Shown here: piece after piece, positions 27,356-36,084 of the stretch
Numbering within the stretch: position 1 is the stretch's first letter
Layout: each line of letters starts with the position of its first letter
Translations under genes and position numbers: made by a program
Origin: Paraburkholderia mimosarum LMG 23256 = NBRC 106338
GTDB taxonomy: Bacteria > Pseudomonadota > Gammaproteobacteria > Burkholderiales > Burkholderiaceae
Reading direction: 5' to 3'
DNA length: 64,000 bases
Assembly: GCF_000739815.1 (NCBI RefSeq)
Contig: NZ_BBJJ01000007.1
Location: 124,001 to 188,000 of the forward strand
Notes under the pieces: generated by a model
Databases searched by the model: none
What the model was told of the DNA's origin: nothing
Seen by the model: only the letters and a program-made list of their open reading frames with translations

Positions 27356-28444
27356 TCACCCTAATGTCGACGCCCTCACCACGAGTTCGCCCTCGAACGC
27401 CGCCGAGCGGGCCGCGAGGGCGGCACCCTCGATGCGTTCGTGCAAGAACTCCACCGCGCGGTAGCCTATCTCGCGCGTCGGCTGGCGTATCGTGGTGATG
27501 CCGGCAAGCTCGGCCCAGTCGGGATCGTCGATGGCGATGAGCGCCACGCGCTGCTGCCAGTGCGCGCCGAGCGCCGCCTTCAGATGGAGCGCAAGGCGCA
27601 GCGCCACTGGCGCGTTCGCCGCGAATAGCGCGCAGCGCGCCCCGCTTGCGGCGGCGCGGGCCAGACGGGCATCGAGCGCCGCGAGCGAGATTTGCACAGC
27701 CGCTTCGTCCTGCAGATCGAGCACGTGCGTGAGGCCGCGTGCCGCTCCCCCGGAGGCCTGCATCGATTCGCGAAACGCCGCTTCGCGTTCGCGCCGCGAG
27801 CTGACCTGCGCGAACGGCTGCACGACGAACACGATGTCGTGGTAGCCGCGCGACAGGAGATGCTTCGTGCCAAGATGCACGGCCGCCGCGTTGTCGAGAC
27901 CGACCATATCGGCATCGAGACCGTCTACGGTCCGGTCGATCAGCACGGCGGGAATGCCGCCGCCGCCCACGGGTTTGAGCATCGACTCGCGCACGCCGAG
28001 CGCGTTGACGATCACGCCTTCCACGCGATACGTCGTGAGCAACTGGAGATAGCGCCGCTCCATTTCAATCTCGTTCGCCGCGTGGCAGATGAGCGGCATG
28101 TAGCCGAGCGCATGACATGCGGCCTCGACGCCCTGGAGCACCTCCACCGAATAGGGATTGGCGAGATCCGCGAGCAACAGGCCGAGCAACCGGTTGCGCC
28201 CACGCTTGAGGCCGCGCGCCATCTGGTTGGGGCGATAGTCGAGGCGCTCGATCGCCGCTTCGATGCGTGCGCGCAAATCGGGCGATAGCACGCCCAGCTC
28301 GCCGTTCAGATAGCGCGAGATGCTGGTCTTGCCGGTGCCGGCCTCACGCGCCACATCGCTGATGGTGGCGCGGCGCGCAGGCGCGGCCCCAGCGCGCTTT
28401 TCCGCACCATCCACGCCATCGGGGCGCCCCGGTCCCGCGCTCAT
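27356..28444 (-). CDS. ptxS: LacI family regulator of 2-ketogluconate utilisation (PtxS)
   Basis: 362 aa. A ~26-residue Ala/Gly/Arg leader precedes the helix-turn-helix ATISDVAREAGTGKTSISRY, followed by the sensor domain (LLLADLANPYSVEVLQGVEA). Its ATG overlaps the kguD stop as ATGA, making it the last gene of kguE-kguK-kguT-kguD-ptxS. In Pseudomonas, PtxS represses the same genes through the palindrome TGAAACCGGTTTCA and responds to 2-ketogluconate. The near-identical palindrome before kguE here supports the assignment. Confidence 0.88.
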   Translation of the reverse strand: MSAGPGRPDGVDGAEKRAGAAPARRATISDVAREAGTGKTSISRYLNGELGVLSPDLRARIEAAIERLDYRPNQMARGLKRGRNRLLGLLLADLANPYSVEVLQGVEAACHALGYMPLICHAANEIEMERRYLQLLTTYRVEGVIVNALGVRESMLKPVGGGGIPAVLIDRTVDGLDADMVGLDNAAAVHLGTKHLLSRGYHDIVFVVQPFAQVSSRREREAAFRESMQASGGAARGLTHVLDLQDEAAVQISLAALDARLARAAASGARCALFAANAPVALRLALHLKAALGAHWQQRVALIAIDDPDWAELAGITTIRQPTREIGYRAVEFLHERIEGAALAARSAAFEGELVVRASTLG

Positions 28445-29406
28445 CGCGCGAGCACCTCGCGGTTGACGATGTTCACGTCGAGCGTGCCTGCGAGCGCCGC
28501 GACGAGGTTCCGGGCCGCGCAGCGCGCCATGGCGTGGCGTGTCTCGTGCGTGGCGGAACCGATGTGCGGCAGCGCCACCACGTTGGGCATGCGCAAAAGC
28601 GGTGAAGCGGGATCGACCGGCTCGTGCTCGAACACGTCGAGGCCCGCGCCGTGGATCGTGCCCGCTTCGAGCGCCGCGATCAACGCCGGCTCGTCGACGG
28701 TCGCGCCGCGCGAGGCGTTGATGAGAATCGCGCTCCTTTTCATCTTCCTGAGCTCTTCGGCACCGATCAGGTGACGCGTGGCCGCGGTGAGCGGCACCTG
28801 GAGGCAGACGAAATCGGCGCTCGCGAGCAGTTCGTCGAGCTCGACGCGGCGCGCGCCATAGTTGCGCTCGGCGGCTTCGTTCGGACTGCGGTTCGTGTAG
28901 AGCACCCTCATGTCGAAGCCGAGCGCCGCGCGCCGCGCGACGGCGCCGCCGATGCGTCCGAGCCCCACGATGCCGAGCGTTTTACCCTGCACCTCCACGC
29001 CGTATTGCGCGGGCCCGATACTGCCCTTCCAGTGCCCCGCCTTGACCCAGTCGGCCAGCTCGACCACGCGGCGAGCGCTCGCGAGGATGAGCGAGAACAC
29101 GGTGTCGGCCGTCGATTCGGTCAGCACGTCGGGCGTGTGTGCGAGCACGATCCCGCGCTTCGTGAGATCGGGCACGTCGAACTGGTCGTAGCCCACCGAA
29201 ATCGTGGAGAGCGCCCTCACGCGCGAGCCCTCCAGCATGTCGGGCGTGATCTTCACGCTCGCACCGATCGCACCGTCGGCGTCCTTGAGCGCGGCGGCCA
29301 GCGCGCCGGGCGCGTCGGCGTCGACAGTTACGACTTCGGCGTGCTCGCGCAGGTAGTCGGCCACATCGGCGGGCACGGCTTTGTAGACAACGATTTTCTG
29401 CTTCAT
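28441..29406 (-). CDS. kguD: 2-ketogluconate 6-phosphate reductase (D-2-hydroxyacid dehydrogenase)
   Basis: 321 aa. It is a D-isomer 2-hydroxyacid dehydrogenase with nucleotide-binding GIVGLGRIGGAVARR near residue 150 and the catalytic triad positions in NASRGATVDE, the LDVFEHEPV segment and LPHIGSAT. In the kgu pathway this enzyme converts 2-keto-6-phosphogluconate to 6-phosphogluconate, which then enters the Entner-Doudoroff route. On its own the sequence could also be a glyoxylate/hydroxypyruvate reductase; the operon decides. It is 21 bp after kguT. Confidence 0.9.
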   Translation of the reverse strand: MKQKIVVYKAVPADVADYLREHAEVVTVDADAPGALAAALKDADGAIGASVKITPDMLEGSRVRALSTISVGYDQFDVPDLTKRGIVLAHTPDVLTESTADTVFSLILASARRVVELADWVKAGHWKGSIGPAQYGVEVQGKTLGIVGLGRIGGAVARRAALGFDMRVLYTNRSPNEAAERNYGARRVELDELLASADFVCLQVPLTAATRHLIGAEELRKMKRSAILINASRGATVDEPALIAALEAGTIHGAGLDVFEHEPVDPASPLLRMPNVVALPHIGSATHETRHAMARCAARNLVAALAGTLDVNIVNREVLAR

Positions 29407-29427
29407 GGGTCAGCCAGGTGATGTGCG

Positions 29428-30711
29428 TTATTTGCCGTGAACCGCCGTGGCGTAGCCACGCGCGGCCTCGCGCTGCGGCTTGACGGCGAGCGTGAGGCCG
29501 ACCGAAACGAGCAGCGCCGCGCTCATGAACGCATAGGATGCCGCAGGCGAGCCCGTCGCGCCATTCAGATAGCCGACCACATAAGAACCGACGAACGAGC
29601 CGAGCGCGCCCATGCTGTTGATGAGCGCCATCGCGCCGCCTGCCACGTTCTTCGGCAGCAGCTCGGGCACGATCGCGAAGAACGGGCCATACGGCGCGTA
29701 CATCGCCGCGCCCGCCACCACGAGCAGCGCGTACGAGACCCAGAAGTGCGTCGAGCCGAGCGCGTACGAACCCGCGAAGGCGAGCGCGCCGACCAGCAGG
29801 AACGGCCACACGAAGGCGCGGCGGTTGTCGAGCTTGTCCGAGGCCCACGAGGCGGCGAGCATGGCGATGGTCGCCGCGAGATACGGCATGGCGGAAAGCC
29901 AGCCGGTCTCGACCATGCCGAGCGCCGAGCCGTTCTTCACGATCGAGGGCAGCCACAGCACGAAGCCGTATACGCCGATGCTCCAGCAGAAGTACTGCGC
30001 CGAGAGCAGCATCACGGCCGGTGTGCGAAACGCTTCGGCGTAATTGCGCACCGGCTTGATGGCGGCCTGCTCGGCGCGCATCGCGGCGTCGAGCACGCGC
30101 TTTTCATCGTCGGAGAGCCAGCTCACCTGCGCGGGCTTGTCGCGCACGAGGAACCACCAGCACACGGCCCACAGGATGGCGGGCGCGCCTTCGGCGATGA
30201 ACATGTGGCGCCAGCCGAACGAGTGCACGAGATAGCCGGAGACGACCGACATCCACAGCACCGTGACCGGGTTGCCGAGGATGAGGAACGTATTGGCACG
30301 CGAGCGTTCGGACTTCGAGAACCAGTTGCTGATGAAGATGAGCATGGCTGGCATCACGGCGGCCTCGACCACGCCAAGCACGAAGCGGATCGCCATGAGC
30401 GACGGAATGTTCGTGACGACGCCCGTGAGCGCGGCGCAGCCGCCCCAGAGCACGAGGCTCACGAACACGAGCGTGCGCACGCTGCGGCGTTCGGCGTACA
30501 CGGCGCCCGGCAGCTGAAAGAAGAAATAACCGAGGAAGAACAGCGCGCCGATCAGCGAGGAGAGCCCCGGGCTGATGCCGAGATCCTTGTTGATGCCGGC
30601 CGCCGAGGCGAAACCGTAGTTGGCGCGGTCGAGGTAGGCAAGGCTGTACGTGATGAACACGATCGGCATGATTGCCCACCAGCGGCGCGGTGCGAGCGAG
30701 GTTGAGGTCAT
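29428..30711 (-). CDS. kguT: MFS transporter, 2-ketogluconate permease
   Basis: 427 aa from the ATG at 30711 (MTSTSLAPRR), with TGGAGAC upstream. It is a 12-segment major facilitator of the anion:cation symporter group (GudP/ExuT-like). The start WWAIMPIVFITYSLAYLDRA and the YAERRSVRTLV loop between helices 2 and 3 are typical. In the kgu operon it would bring 2-ketogluconate into the cytoplasm. It lies between the kinase and reductase genes, all on the minus strand. Confidence 0.9.
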   Translation of the reverse strand: MTSTSLAPRRWWAIMPIVFITYSLAYLDRANYGFASAAGINKDLGISPGLSSLIGALFFLGYFFFQLPGAVYAERRSVRTLVFVSLVLWGGCAALTGVVTNIPSLMAIRFVLGVVEAAVMPAMLIFISNWFSKSERSRANTFLILGNPVTVLWMSVVSGYLVHSFGWRHMFIAEGAPAILWAVCWWFLVRDKPAQVSWLSDDEKRVLDAAMRAEQAAIKPVRNYAEAFRTPAVMLLSAQYFCWSIGVYGFVLWLPSIVKNGSALGMVETGWLSAMPYLAATIAMLAASWASDKLDNRRAFVWPFLLVGALAFAGSYALGSTHFWVSYALLVVAGAAMYAPYGPFFAIVPELLPKNVAGGAMALINSMGALGSFVGSYVVGYLNGATGSPAASYAFMSAALLVSVGLTLAVKPQREAARGYATAVHGK

Positions 30712-30824
30712 CGGTGTCTCCAGTTGAACGGGGCCTGGCACCGGCAGTGCTGCCCTCTTGTTTCATGTCGGTTGGCGCACGCCTAGCGAATTCGCTCCGC
30801 GTTGCGCCGCTTTTTACCGCTCTG

Positions 30825-31808
30825 CTACGCTGCGGCCACGGCGGCAGTGCCCGCACGCGGCTGCGCGCCTTCGAGCGCATCGAGCTGCGCACGCGTCGGC
30901 AAGCCTTCCGAGTCGCCGATCACCTGCACGGCCAGCGCGCCAAGCCGATTGCCGCGCGCGACCGCTTCGGCCAGCGCGCGCCCTTCGAGCAGCGCGCTCA
31001 CCACGCCCACGGCGAAGCCGTCGCCGGCGCCCACCGTATCGACCACGCGCTCGACGCGCTGCGCCGCCACGCGGCCCTGCTCGCCGTCTGCGCTCGCGTA
31101 ATACGCGCCCTGGGCGCCAAGCTTCACGATCACCGCGCGCGCGCCGCGCGAAAGATAAAACCGCGCGATCGCTTCGGGATCGTCCGAGCCCGTCAGCACG
31201 CGGCCTTCGCCCACGCCCGGCAACACCCAGTCGGCGAAACTCGCGAGTTCGTTGAGCGTGGCGACCATCTCGGCCTGCGAGCTCCACAGCGTCGGGCGCA
31301 GGTTCGGGTCGAACGAGATCGTGCGGCCCGCGGCGCGCATTTCGCGCGCGAGCTTGAACGCGAGTTCGCGCGACGACACGGAGATCGCGGGCGCCACGCC
31401 GCTCAGGTGCAAATGGCGTGCGCCGAGCACGTAATCGGCCTGGTAGTCGCTGGTCGAGAGCTGGCTTGCCGCGGAGCCTCGGCGGAAATATTCGATGGCC
31501 GGATCGCTGCCGTCGTCGTTCTTCGACTTGAGCTGGAAGCCGGTCGGAAAGCGGGAATCGGTAGTCACGCAGCGCGCGTCGACGCCTTCGTGCGCGAGCA
31601 CGTCGCGCACGAACTGGCCGAACGAGTCGGCGCCCACGCGGCTCATCCAGCCCACCTTGAAGCCAAGGCGCGCGAGGCCGGTCGCGACGTTGAGCTCCGC
31701 GCCCGCCGCGCGCTTCGTGAAGTGCCCGACCTGGGCGAGCGGCCCCGGCTCGGTGGCGACGAACATCGCCATCGCTTCGCCGTAGGTGATGACATCGAGT
31801 GTGGTCAT
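30825..31808 (-). CDS. kguK: 2-ketogluconate kinase (PfkB family)
   Basis: 327 aa from the ATG at 31808 (MTTLDVITYGEAM). The N-terminal signature has AGAELNVATGLARLG and the C-terminal catalytic motif is DTVGAGDGFAVGV. KguK phosphorylates 2-ketogluconate at C6. Sequence alone cannot separate it from 2-dehydro-3-deoxygluconokinase (KdgK); the gene order kguE-K-T-D with ptxS favours KguK. It is 53 bp after kguE and 113 bp before kguT. Confidence 0.88.
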   Translation of the reverse strand: MTTLDVITYGEAMAMFVATEPGPLAQVGHFTKRAAGAELNVATGLARLGFKVGWMSRVGADSFGQFVRDVLAHEGVDARCVTTDSRFPTGFQLKSKNDDGSDPAIEYFRRGSAASQLSTSDYQADYVLGARHLHLSGVAPAISVSSRELAFKLAREMRAAGRTISFDPNLRPTLWSSQAEMVATLNELASFADWVLPGVGEGRVLTGSDDPEAIARFYLSRGARAVIVKLGAQGAYYASADGEQGRVAAQRVERVVDTVGAGDGFAVGVVSALLEGRALAEAVARGNRLGALAVQVIGDSEGLPTRAQLDALEGAQPRAGTAAVAAA

Positions 31809-31861
31809 GAGGCGATCCTGAATCGTATGCGTGGTCTGGGGACGTTGGCGGTGCGCTTCGC

Positions 31862-32650
31862 TCAAGCGGCGGCGAGCCACTCGACGTAATGCGCGGCGGC
31901 GTCGGCAACGCGCGCAGGGTCGAACGGGAATTCGATGCCGCGCGGCACGTGGCCGGGCAGCAACGCCAGCGCGGCGCGGCACAGGGGGTCGTCGTCGGCT
32001 GGTGCGGTGACGAAACGGCGCGCGCCCTCGCCCGCCACGGCCTTGCAGTGGATGTACTCGACGTGCGGCGCGAGCGCCGCGGCCGCGAGCAGCGGCGGCT
32101 CGCCCGGCCATTGCCAGTTGCCGATATCGAACGTCATCGCGATCACGCCGCCCGCGCCGCCGTCGCGCAACGCGTTGAAGAGATCGATGAACTGTGCGAG
32201 CTTGCCGCCCTGCTCGAGCTGGCCGTTCTCGACGACGACACGCGGGCCGTCGCCCGCTTCACCCGTACGCGCGCCGAGCTGTTCGAGCAGAGCCGCGAGG
32301 CGCGCCGCGTGAGCATCGCCGGAGAAACCACCCAGTTGCAGCTTGACGAAACGCGCCCCGAGCGCGCGGCCCGCAGCGACCGCCGCGCTGAGCGCCGCTT
32401 CGTCGAGCGCACCGTCCTCGCCATAGAGCGAGTCCGGCGTGGACCAGACGCGCCACAAACCCTCGCCCGCAAGCGCGAGACCGAGCGCGCGCAGCGCTTC
32501 GGGCTGCACTTGCGCATCGTCCATCAACTCGCGGCGCACCTCGAAGGCCTGCGCGCCCGCGCGCCGCGCCGTCCGGCTCCACGCCGCATGCCCGTCGCGC
32601 CAGATTGCCTGCGCGCCGAACGCGCTCGCCACGATTGCCACTTCCGCCAT
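31862..32650 (-). CDS. kguE: KguE-like sugar phosphate isomerase/epimerase (TIM barrel)
   Basis: 262 aa from the ATG at 32650 (MAEVAIVASAF). It has the AP-endonuclease-2-type TIM barrel fold with VVVENGQLEQGG (metal-binding Glu), MTFDIGNWQW and YIHCKAV as the conserved strand ends. KguE is the first gene of the Pseudomonas kgu operon; its exact step is not well defined. It carries the operon's operator 38 bp upstream. Ala-rich stretches make its codon use very GC-rich but like its neighbours. Confidence 0.85.
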   Translation of the reverse strand: MAEVAIVASAFGAQAIWRDGHAAWSRTARRAGAQAFEVRRELMDDAQVQPEALRALGLALAGEGLWRVWSTPDSLYGEDGALDEAALSAAVAAGRALGARFVKLQLGGFSGDAHAARLAALLEQLGARTGEAGDGPRVVVENGQLEQGGKLAQFIDLFNALRDGGAGGVIAMTFDIGNWQWPGEPPLLAAAALAPHVEYIHCKAVAGEGARRFVTAPADDDPLCRAALALLPGHVPRGIEFPFDPARVADAAAHYVEWLAAA

Positions 32651-32688
32651 TGCCCTGTTCCTCTGCCTGCTTTCGGCGCGCCGCTTTC

Positions 32689-32704
32689 TTGGAACCGGTT
32701 CCAA
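32689..32704. promoter_or_regulatory. PtxS-like operator before kguE
   Basis: TTGGAACCGGTTCCAA is a perfect 16-bp palindrome. Its core TGGAACCGGTTCCA differs from the described Pseudomonas PtxS site TGAAACCGGTTTCA by one symmetric change per half. It is placed to block transcription of kguEKTD-ptxS. Confidence 0.75.
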
Positions 32705-32795
32705 ACCCAGTCCGAAAAAAAGCGCCTGCGCGCCGGGTAATTTCGTCGGATAGTGCGCGCTGGCCGTTGAGCGCGCCATTCTGGATTGCCCTGGG

Positions 32796-33728
32796 TCAGG
32801 CGGACGGCACCCCGGGGATATCGGCGAGACACAGCTCGAGAAAGCGCTGCGCGACGCGCGAAGCCGCGCCCGCATGCGGCACGAGGATCGAGAACCGCCG
32901 TGCGAGCGGTTCGGGGCCAAGACGGATTTGCCGCAAGGCGCCGTCCTCATGGCGCATCGACATCGCGGAGACGAAGCCGATGCCCATGCCCGCCCGCACG
33001 GCCTCCTTCACGCCCTCCACGCCAGCGATCTCCAGCGCCACGCGCATGGGCACCCCCACTCGCGCGAACGCGCGCTCGACCACCTGGCGCACGCCCGAGC
33101 CGTCTTCACGCAAGACCAGCGGCCACTCGGCGAGCGCTTCCACGGTGATCGACGGCATCGGTACGCCGGGCTCGCCTTGCGCGTCCGCCTGCTGCGACGC
33201 CAGCGCGTGCGAGCGGGGCACGATAGCGACGATCTCGTCTTCGAGCCACGGATGCACAGCCGTGTCGGGCGGCAACTGCTCGCCCACCGGCCCTTCGATC
33301 AGCGCGATATCGACTGCGCCGAGCATGCTCACCACGTCGCTCGTGTTGCCGCTCGACGTTTCGAGCTTGACGTGCGGATAGTGCGCGTGGAATTGCGCGA
33401 CGAGGTAGGGGAGCCGGTAGCTCGCGGGCGTGGTGGTCGCGCCGATGCGCAGCGTGCCGCGCTCGAGGCCCCGCAGCGCGTCGCGGTAAGCAAGCGCGTC
33501 GCGCCACGTGTCGCGCAAGCGGGCCGCATAGCCCGCGAGTTGCGCCCCCGTGGGTGTCAGGCGCACGCCGCGGCCGTCGCGCTGGTAGAGCGGCTCGCCG
33601 ATCTCCTCCTGCAAGAGCCGCAACTGGCCTGATACGGCCGGCTGCGACAAATGCAGCGCCAGCGCCGCGCGACTGATGTTGAGGTGCTCGGCGACAGCAG
33701 CGAAAGTTATCAGTTGTTCCGGGGTCAT
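32796..33728 (-). CDS. LysR family transcriptional regulator (YeiE/CysB-like)
   Basis: 310 aa. The N-terminal winged helix-turn-helix is LITFAAVAEHLNISRAALALHLSQPAVSGQL, cited here as LITFAAVAEHLNIS then QPAVSGQL. A type 2 periplasmic-binding-like effector domain follows. It is divergent from the yeiH-like exporter gene with 126 bp between, the same arrangement as E. coli yeiE-yeiH. YeiE responds to sulfite; the effector here is inferred to be a sulfur oxyanion. It probably activates the exporter gene and represses itself. Confidence 0.9.
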   Translation of the reverse strand: MTPEQLITFAAVAEHLNISRAALALHLSQPAVSGQLRLLQEEIGEPLYQRDGRGVRLTPTGAQLAGYAARLRDTWRDALAYRDALRGLERGTLRIGATTTPASYRLPYLVAQFHAHYPHVKLETSSGNTSDVVSMLGAVDIALIEGPVGEQLPPDTAVHPWLEDEIVAIVPRSHALASQQADAQGEPGVPMPSITVEALAEWPLVLREDGSGVRQVVERAFARVGVPMRVALEIAGVEGVKEAVRAGMGIGFVSAMSMRHEDGALRQIRLGPEPLARRFSILVPHAGAASRVAQRFLELCLADIPGVPSA

Positions 33729-33781
33729 CGCGGTGAATCATCGTGTTGACCTATATATTACTTCACAAATGACGATTTTTC

Positions 33782-33803
33782 ATATCGATATACCTAAATT
33801 AGG
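33782..33803. promoter_or_regulatory. Palindromes in the LysR-yeiH intergenic region
   Basis: ATATCGATAT (33782-33791) is a perfect palindrome, directly followed by CCTAAATTAGG (33793-33803), an inverted repeat. Both lie in an AT-rich island that is rare in this GC-rich DNA and are candidates for LysR-type binding. Confidence 0.5.
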
Positions 33804-33854
33804 ATTAGGCCATTCGATAGCGACCGGTTCGCTACCCCATTTGTCGAGGCCGCC

Positions 33855-34928
33855 ATGTCTTCCCCCACTTTTGCGCATTCGTTGCCGTCCACACGCGGGC
33901 AACTCAACGGCGTGCTGTTCGTCGCGCTCTTCGCGGCGGCCGTCACCAGCATTGCATCGCTCCCCGCCATCGCCGGGCTCGGCATGAGCCCACTGATCGT
34001 CGGCATCGTCGCGGGCGCGATCTACGGCAACGCGCTGCGCGATGGCCTGCCAGAAAGCTGGGCCGCCGGCGTGAACTTCTCCGCACGCAAGCTGCTGCGC
34101 ATCGCGGTGGCGTTCTTCGGCCTGCGCGTGAGCCTTCAGGAAATCGCCCAGGTGGGCGTGCCGGGGCTCGTCGAATCGGCGGTGATCGTCGTGAGCACGC
34201 TCGTCATCGGCACCTGGGTCGGCATGAAGCTTCTGAAACTCGACCGCGACACCGCCATCCTCACGGCGGCGGGCAGCGCGATCTGCGGCGCGGCGGCCGT
34301 GCTTGCGTTCGAATCCACGCTCCAGTCCAAGCCGCACAAGAGCGCCGTGGCCGTGGGCACCGTCGTGCTGTTCGGCACGCTTTCGATGTTCCTCTACCCG
34401 TTGCTGTTCCGCGCGGGTTGGCTCCATCTGGATACGCTCGGCGCCGGGCTCTTCTTCGGCGGCACGATTCACGAAGTCGCCCAGGTCGTCGGCGCGGCGA
34501 GCAACGTGAGCCCGGAAGCCACCCACATCGCCACCATCGTCAAGATGACGCGCGTGATGCTGCTCGTGCCGGTGCTGCTCGTGCTCGGCGTGTGGCTCAA
34601 CCGCGCGGCGCGCAGCAAGGCGCAAGCCGGCGACCACGCCGCCCACGGCGGCGCGCGCAAGCTCGCGGTGCCCTGGTTCGCGCTCGGCTTCCTCGCGCTC
34701 GTGATCGTGAATTCGCTCCACGTGCTGCCCGAATCGGCCACCCACGCGATCAATACGCTCGACACCTTCGCGCTCACCATGGCGATGACGGCCCTCGGCA
34801 TCGAGACGCGCGTCTCGCAGATCCGCCAGGCCGGCCCGCGGGCGCTGACCGCCGGTTTCATCATCTACCTCTGGCTGGTCGGCGGTGGTCTCGCGATCAC
34901 CTGGGGCGTGCAACGCCTGTTCGGATGA
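33855..34928 (+). CDS. yeiH: YeiH family putative sulfate exporter (UPF0324)
   Basis: 357 aa inner-membrane protein with about 10 hydrophobic segments. Family landmarks are GMSPLIVGIVAGAIYGN, AITFFGLRV-like VAFFGLRVSLQEI, AAGSAICGAAAV and FGGTIHEVAQVVGA. The family is annotated as putative sulfate exporters and in enterics is linked with the sulfite-responsive regulator YeiE. The divergent LysR gene supports regulated export of a sulfur compound. The transported species is not proven. Confidence 0.9.
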   Translation: MSSPTFAHSLPSTRGQLNGVLFVALFAAAVTSIASLPAIAGLGMSPLIVGIVAGAIYGNALRDGLPESWAAGVNFSARKLLRIAVAFFGLRVSLQEIAQVGVPGLVESAVIVVSTLVIGTWVGMKLLKLDRDTAILTAAGSAICGAAAVLAFESTLQSKPHKSAVAVGTVVLFGTLSMFLYPLLFRAGWLHLDTLGAGLFFGGTIHEVAQVVGAASNVSPEATHIATIVKMTRVMLLVPVLLVLGVWLNRAARSKAQAGDHAAHGGARKLAVPWFALGFLALVIVNSLHVLPESATHAINTLDTFALTMAMTALGIETRVSQIRQAGPRALTAGFIIYLWLVGGGLAITWGVQRLFG

Positions 34929-35186
34929 CCGCGCGCCGATGGGCGGCGCAGCGCCCTCCGCCGCCCCGCCCGAACCCCTATGCGCCGGTGCTTCCGGCCG
35001 CTCGCCCCGTCTGCCACGGGGCATTTTGCGTTTCTACGTACGTCCGCATTGGGCCAGGTGCCGAACGCGCGTCACGCGCAAACCAGGCGCAACGGTTGCG
35101 AGCGATACTGTGCGCGGCTGTGCGCCCGGCGTGCAACCGCTGCGCAGCCCGTGAAAAGCACGGCAATCGAAGCAAGGGGACGACCG

Positions 35187-35921
35187 ATGGCATACGAGCT
35201 CTATTACTGGGACGGCCTGCAGGGCCGGGGCGAATTCGTGCGGCTCGCGCTGGAAGAGGCACAAGCGCCGTATGTGGACGTCGCGCGCGGCGAGAAGGAG
35301 GACGGCCTGGGTATCGGCGCGATGATGAGCGAGCTGGAGAGCAGCGGGCCATACCCGCCCTACGCGCCGCCCTTTCTCAAGGACGGCGACCTCATCGTCC
35401 CGCAAACGGCCAACATCCTTTTCTACCTCGGCCCGAAGCTCAAGCTCGCGCCGCGCGACGAGGGCTTGCGCATCGTCGCCAATGGCCTGCAGCTCACGAT
35501 CGCCGACCTCGTGACCGAGGTGCACGACACGCATCACCCGATCGCGAGCGGCCTCTACTACGAGGACCAGAAGGACGCCGCGAAGGCGCGAGCGGCGGAT
35601 TTCATCGCGCATCGCATGCCGAAATTCATGCGCTATTTCGAGCGCGTGCTCGCGCAGAATCCGGATGGCCCGCGCCACATGGTGGGCAACGCGCTCAGCT
35701 ACGTCGATCTCTCGATGTTTCAGATCGTCGAGGGGCTGCGCTACGCGTTCCCGAAAGCGACGAAGCATTTCGCGGACCACTATCCGCATGTCGTCGCGCT
35801 GCGCGACGCCGTGGCCGAACGCCCGCATATCGCCGCCTATCTCGCCTCGGAGCGGCGGCTGCCGTTCAACGAAACCGGCATCTTCCGGCACTACCCCGAA
35901 CTCGACCGCGCCGCGCGCTGA
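35187..35921 (+). CDS. Glutathione S-transferase family protein
   Basis: 244 aa from the ATG at 35187, with AAGGGGA upstream. The N-terminal thioredoxin-like half starts YELYYWDGLQGRGEFVRL, with the catalytic Tyr candidates near residue 6-7; the cis-Pro and glutathione-binding region is LIVPQTANILFYLG. The all-helical C-terminal half has the N-capping box SYVDLSMFQIVEGL. It is cytoplasmic and likely conjugates glutathione to an electrophile, but the substrate is unknown. The frame stays open about 70 codons upstream without any GST feature. Confidence 0.87.
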   Translation: MAYELYYWDGLQGRGEFVRLALEEAQAPYVDVARGEKEDGLGIGAMMSELESSGPYPPYAPPFLKDGDLIVPQTANILFYLGPKLKLAPRDEGLRIVANGLQLTIADLVTEVHDTHHPIASGLYYEDQKDAAKARAADFIAHRMPKFMRYFERVLAQNPDGPRHMVGNALSYVDLSMFQIVEGLRYAFPKATKHFADHYPHVVALRDAVAERPHIAAYLASERRLPFNETGIFRHYPELDRAAR

Positions 35922-35974
35922 ATGCGCGCGCACCGTGGGATACGAGCGCAGCCGCTCGTGCTCGTAATAGCGCA

Positions 35975-35999
35975 CGCGCCGCGCCGTTGTCGCGGCGCG
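35975..35999 (+). terminator. Hairpin after the GST gene
   Basis: A 9-bp perfect stem (35975-35983 with 35991-35999) with a 7-base loop is followed by CCTGTTATTCTT. A second inverted repeat (TACGAGC with GCTCGTA, 35941-35966) lies just before it. It may be a weak terminator. Confidence 0.45.
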
Positions 36000-36084
36000 C
36001 CTGTTATTCTTGCCGCCGCGCGCGCTGCATCACGAGCCCTGCGCACGCGCGGCTTTCTTTCACCTGTTACCTGGCCCGCCCGCC

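Noticed and set aside
34942..34967. GC hairpin after yeiH as a terminator
   Set aside because: An 8-bp stem without a T tract in DNA this GC-rich is expected by chance.
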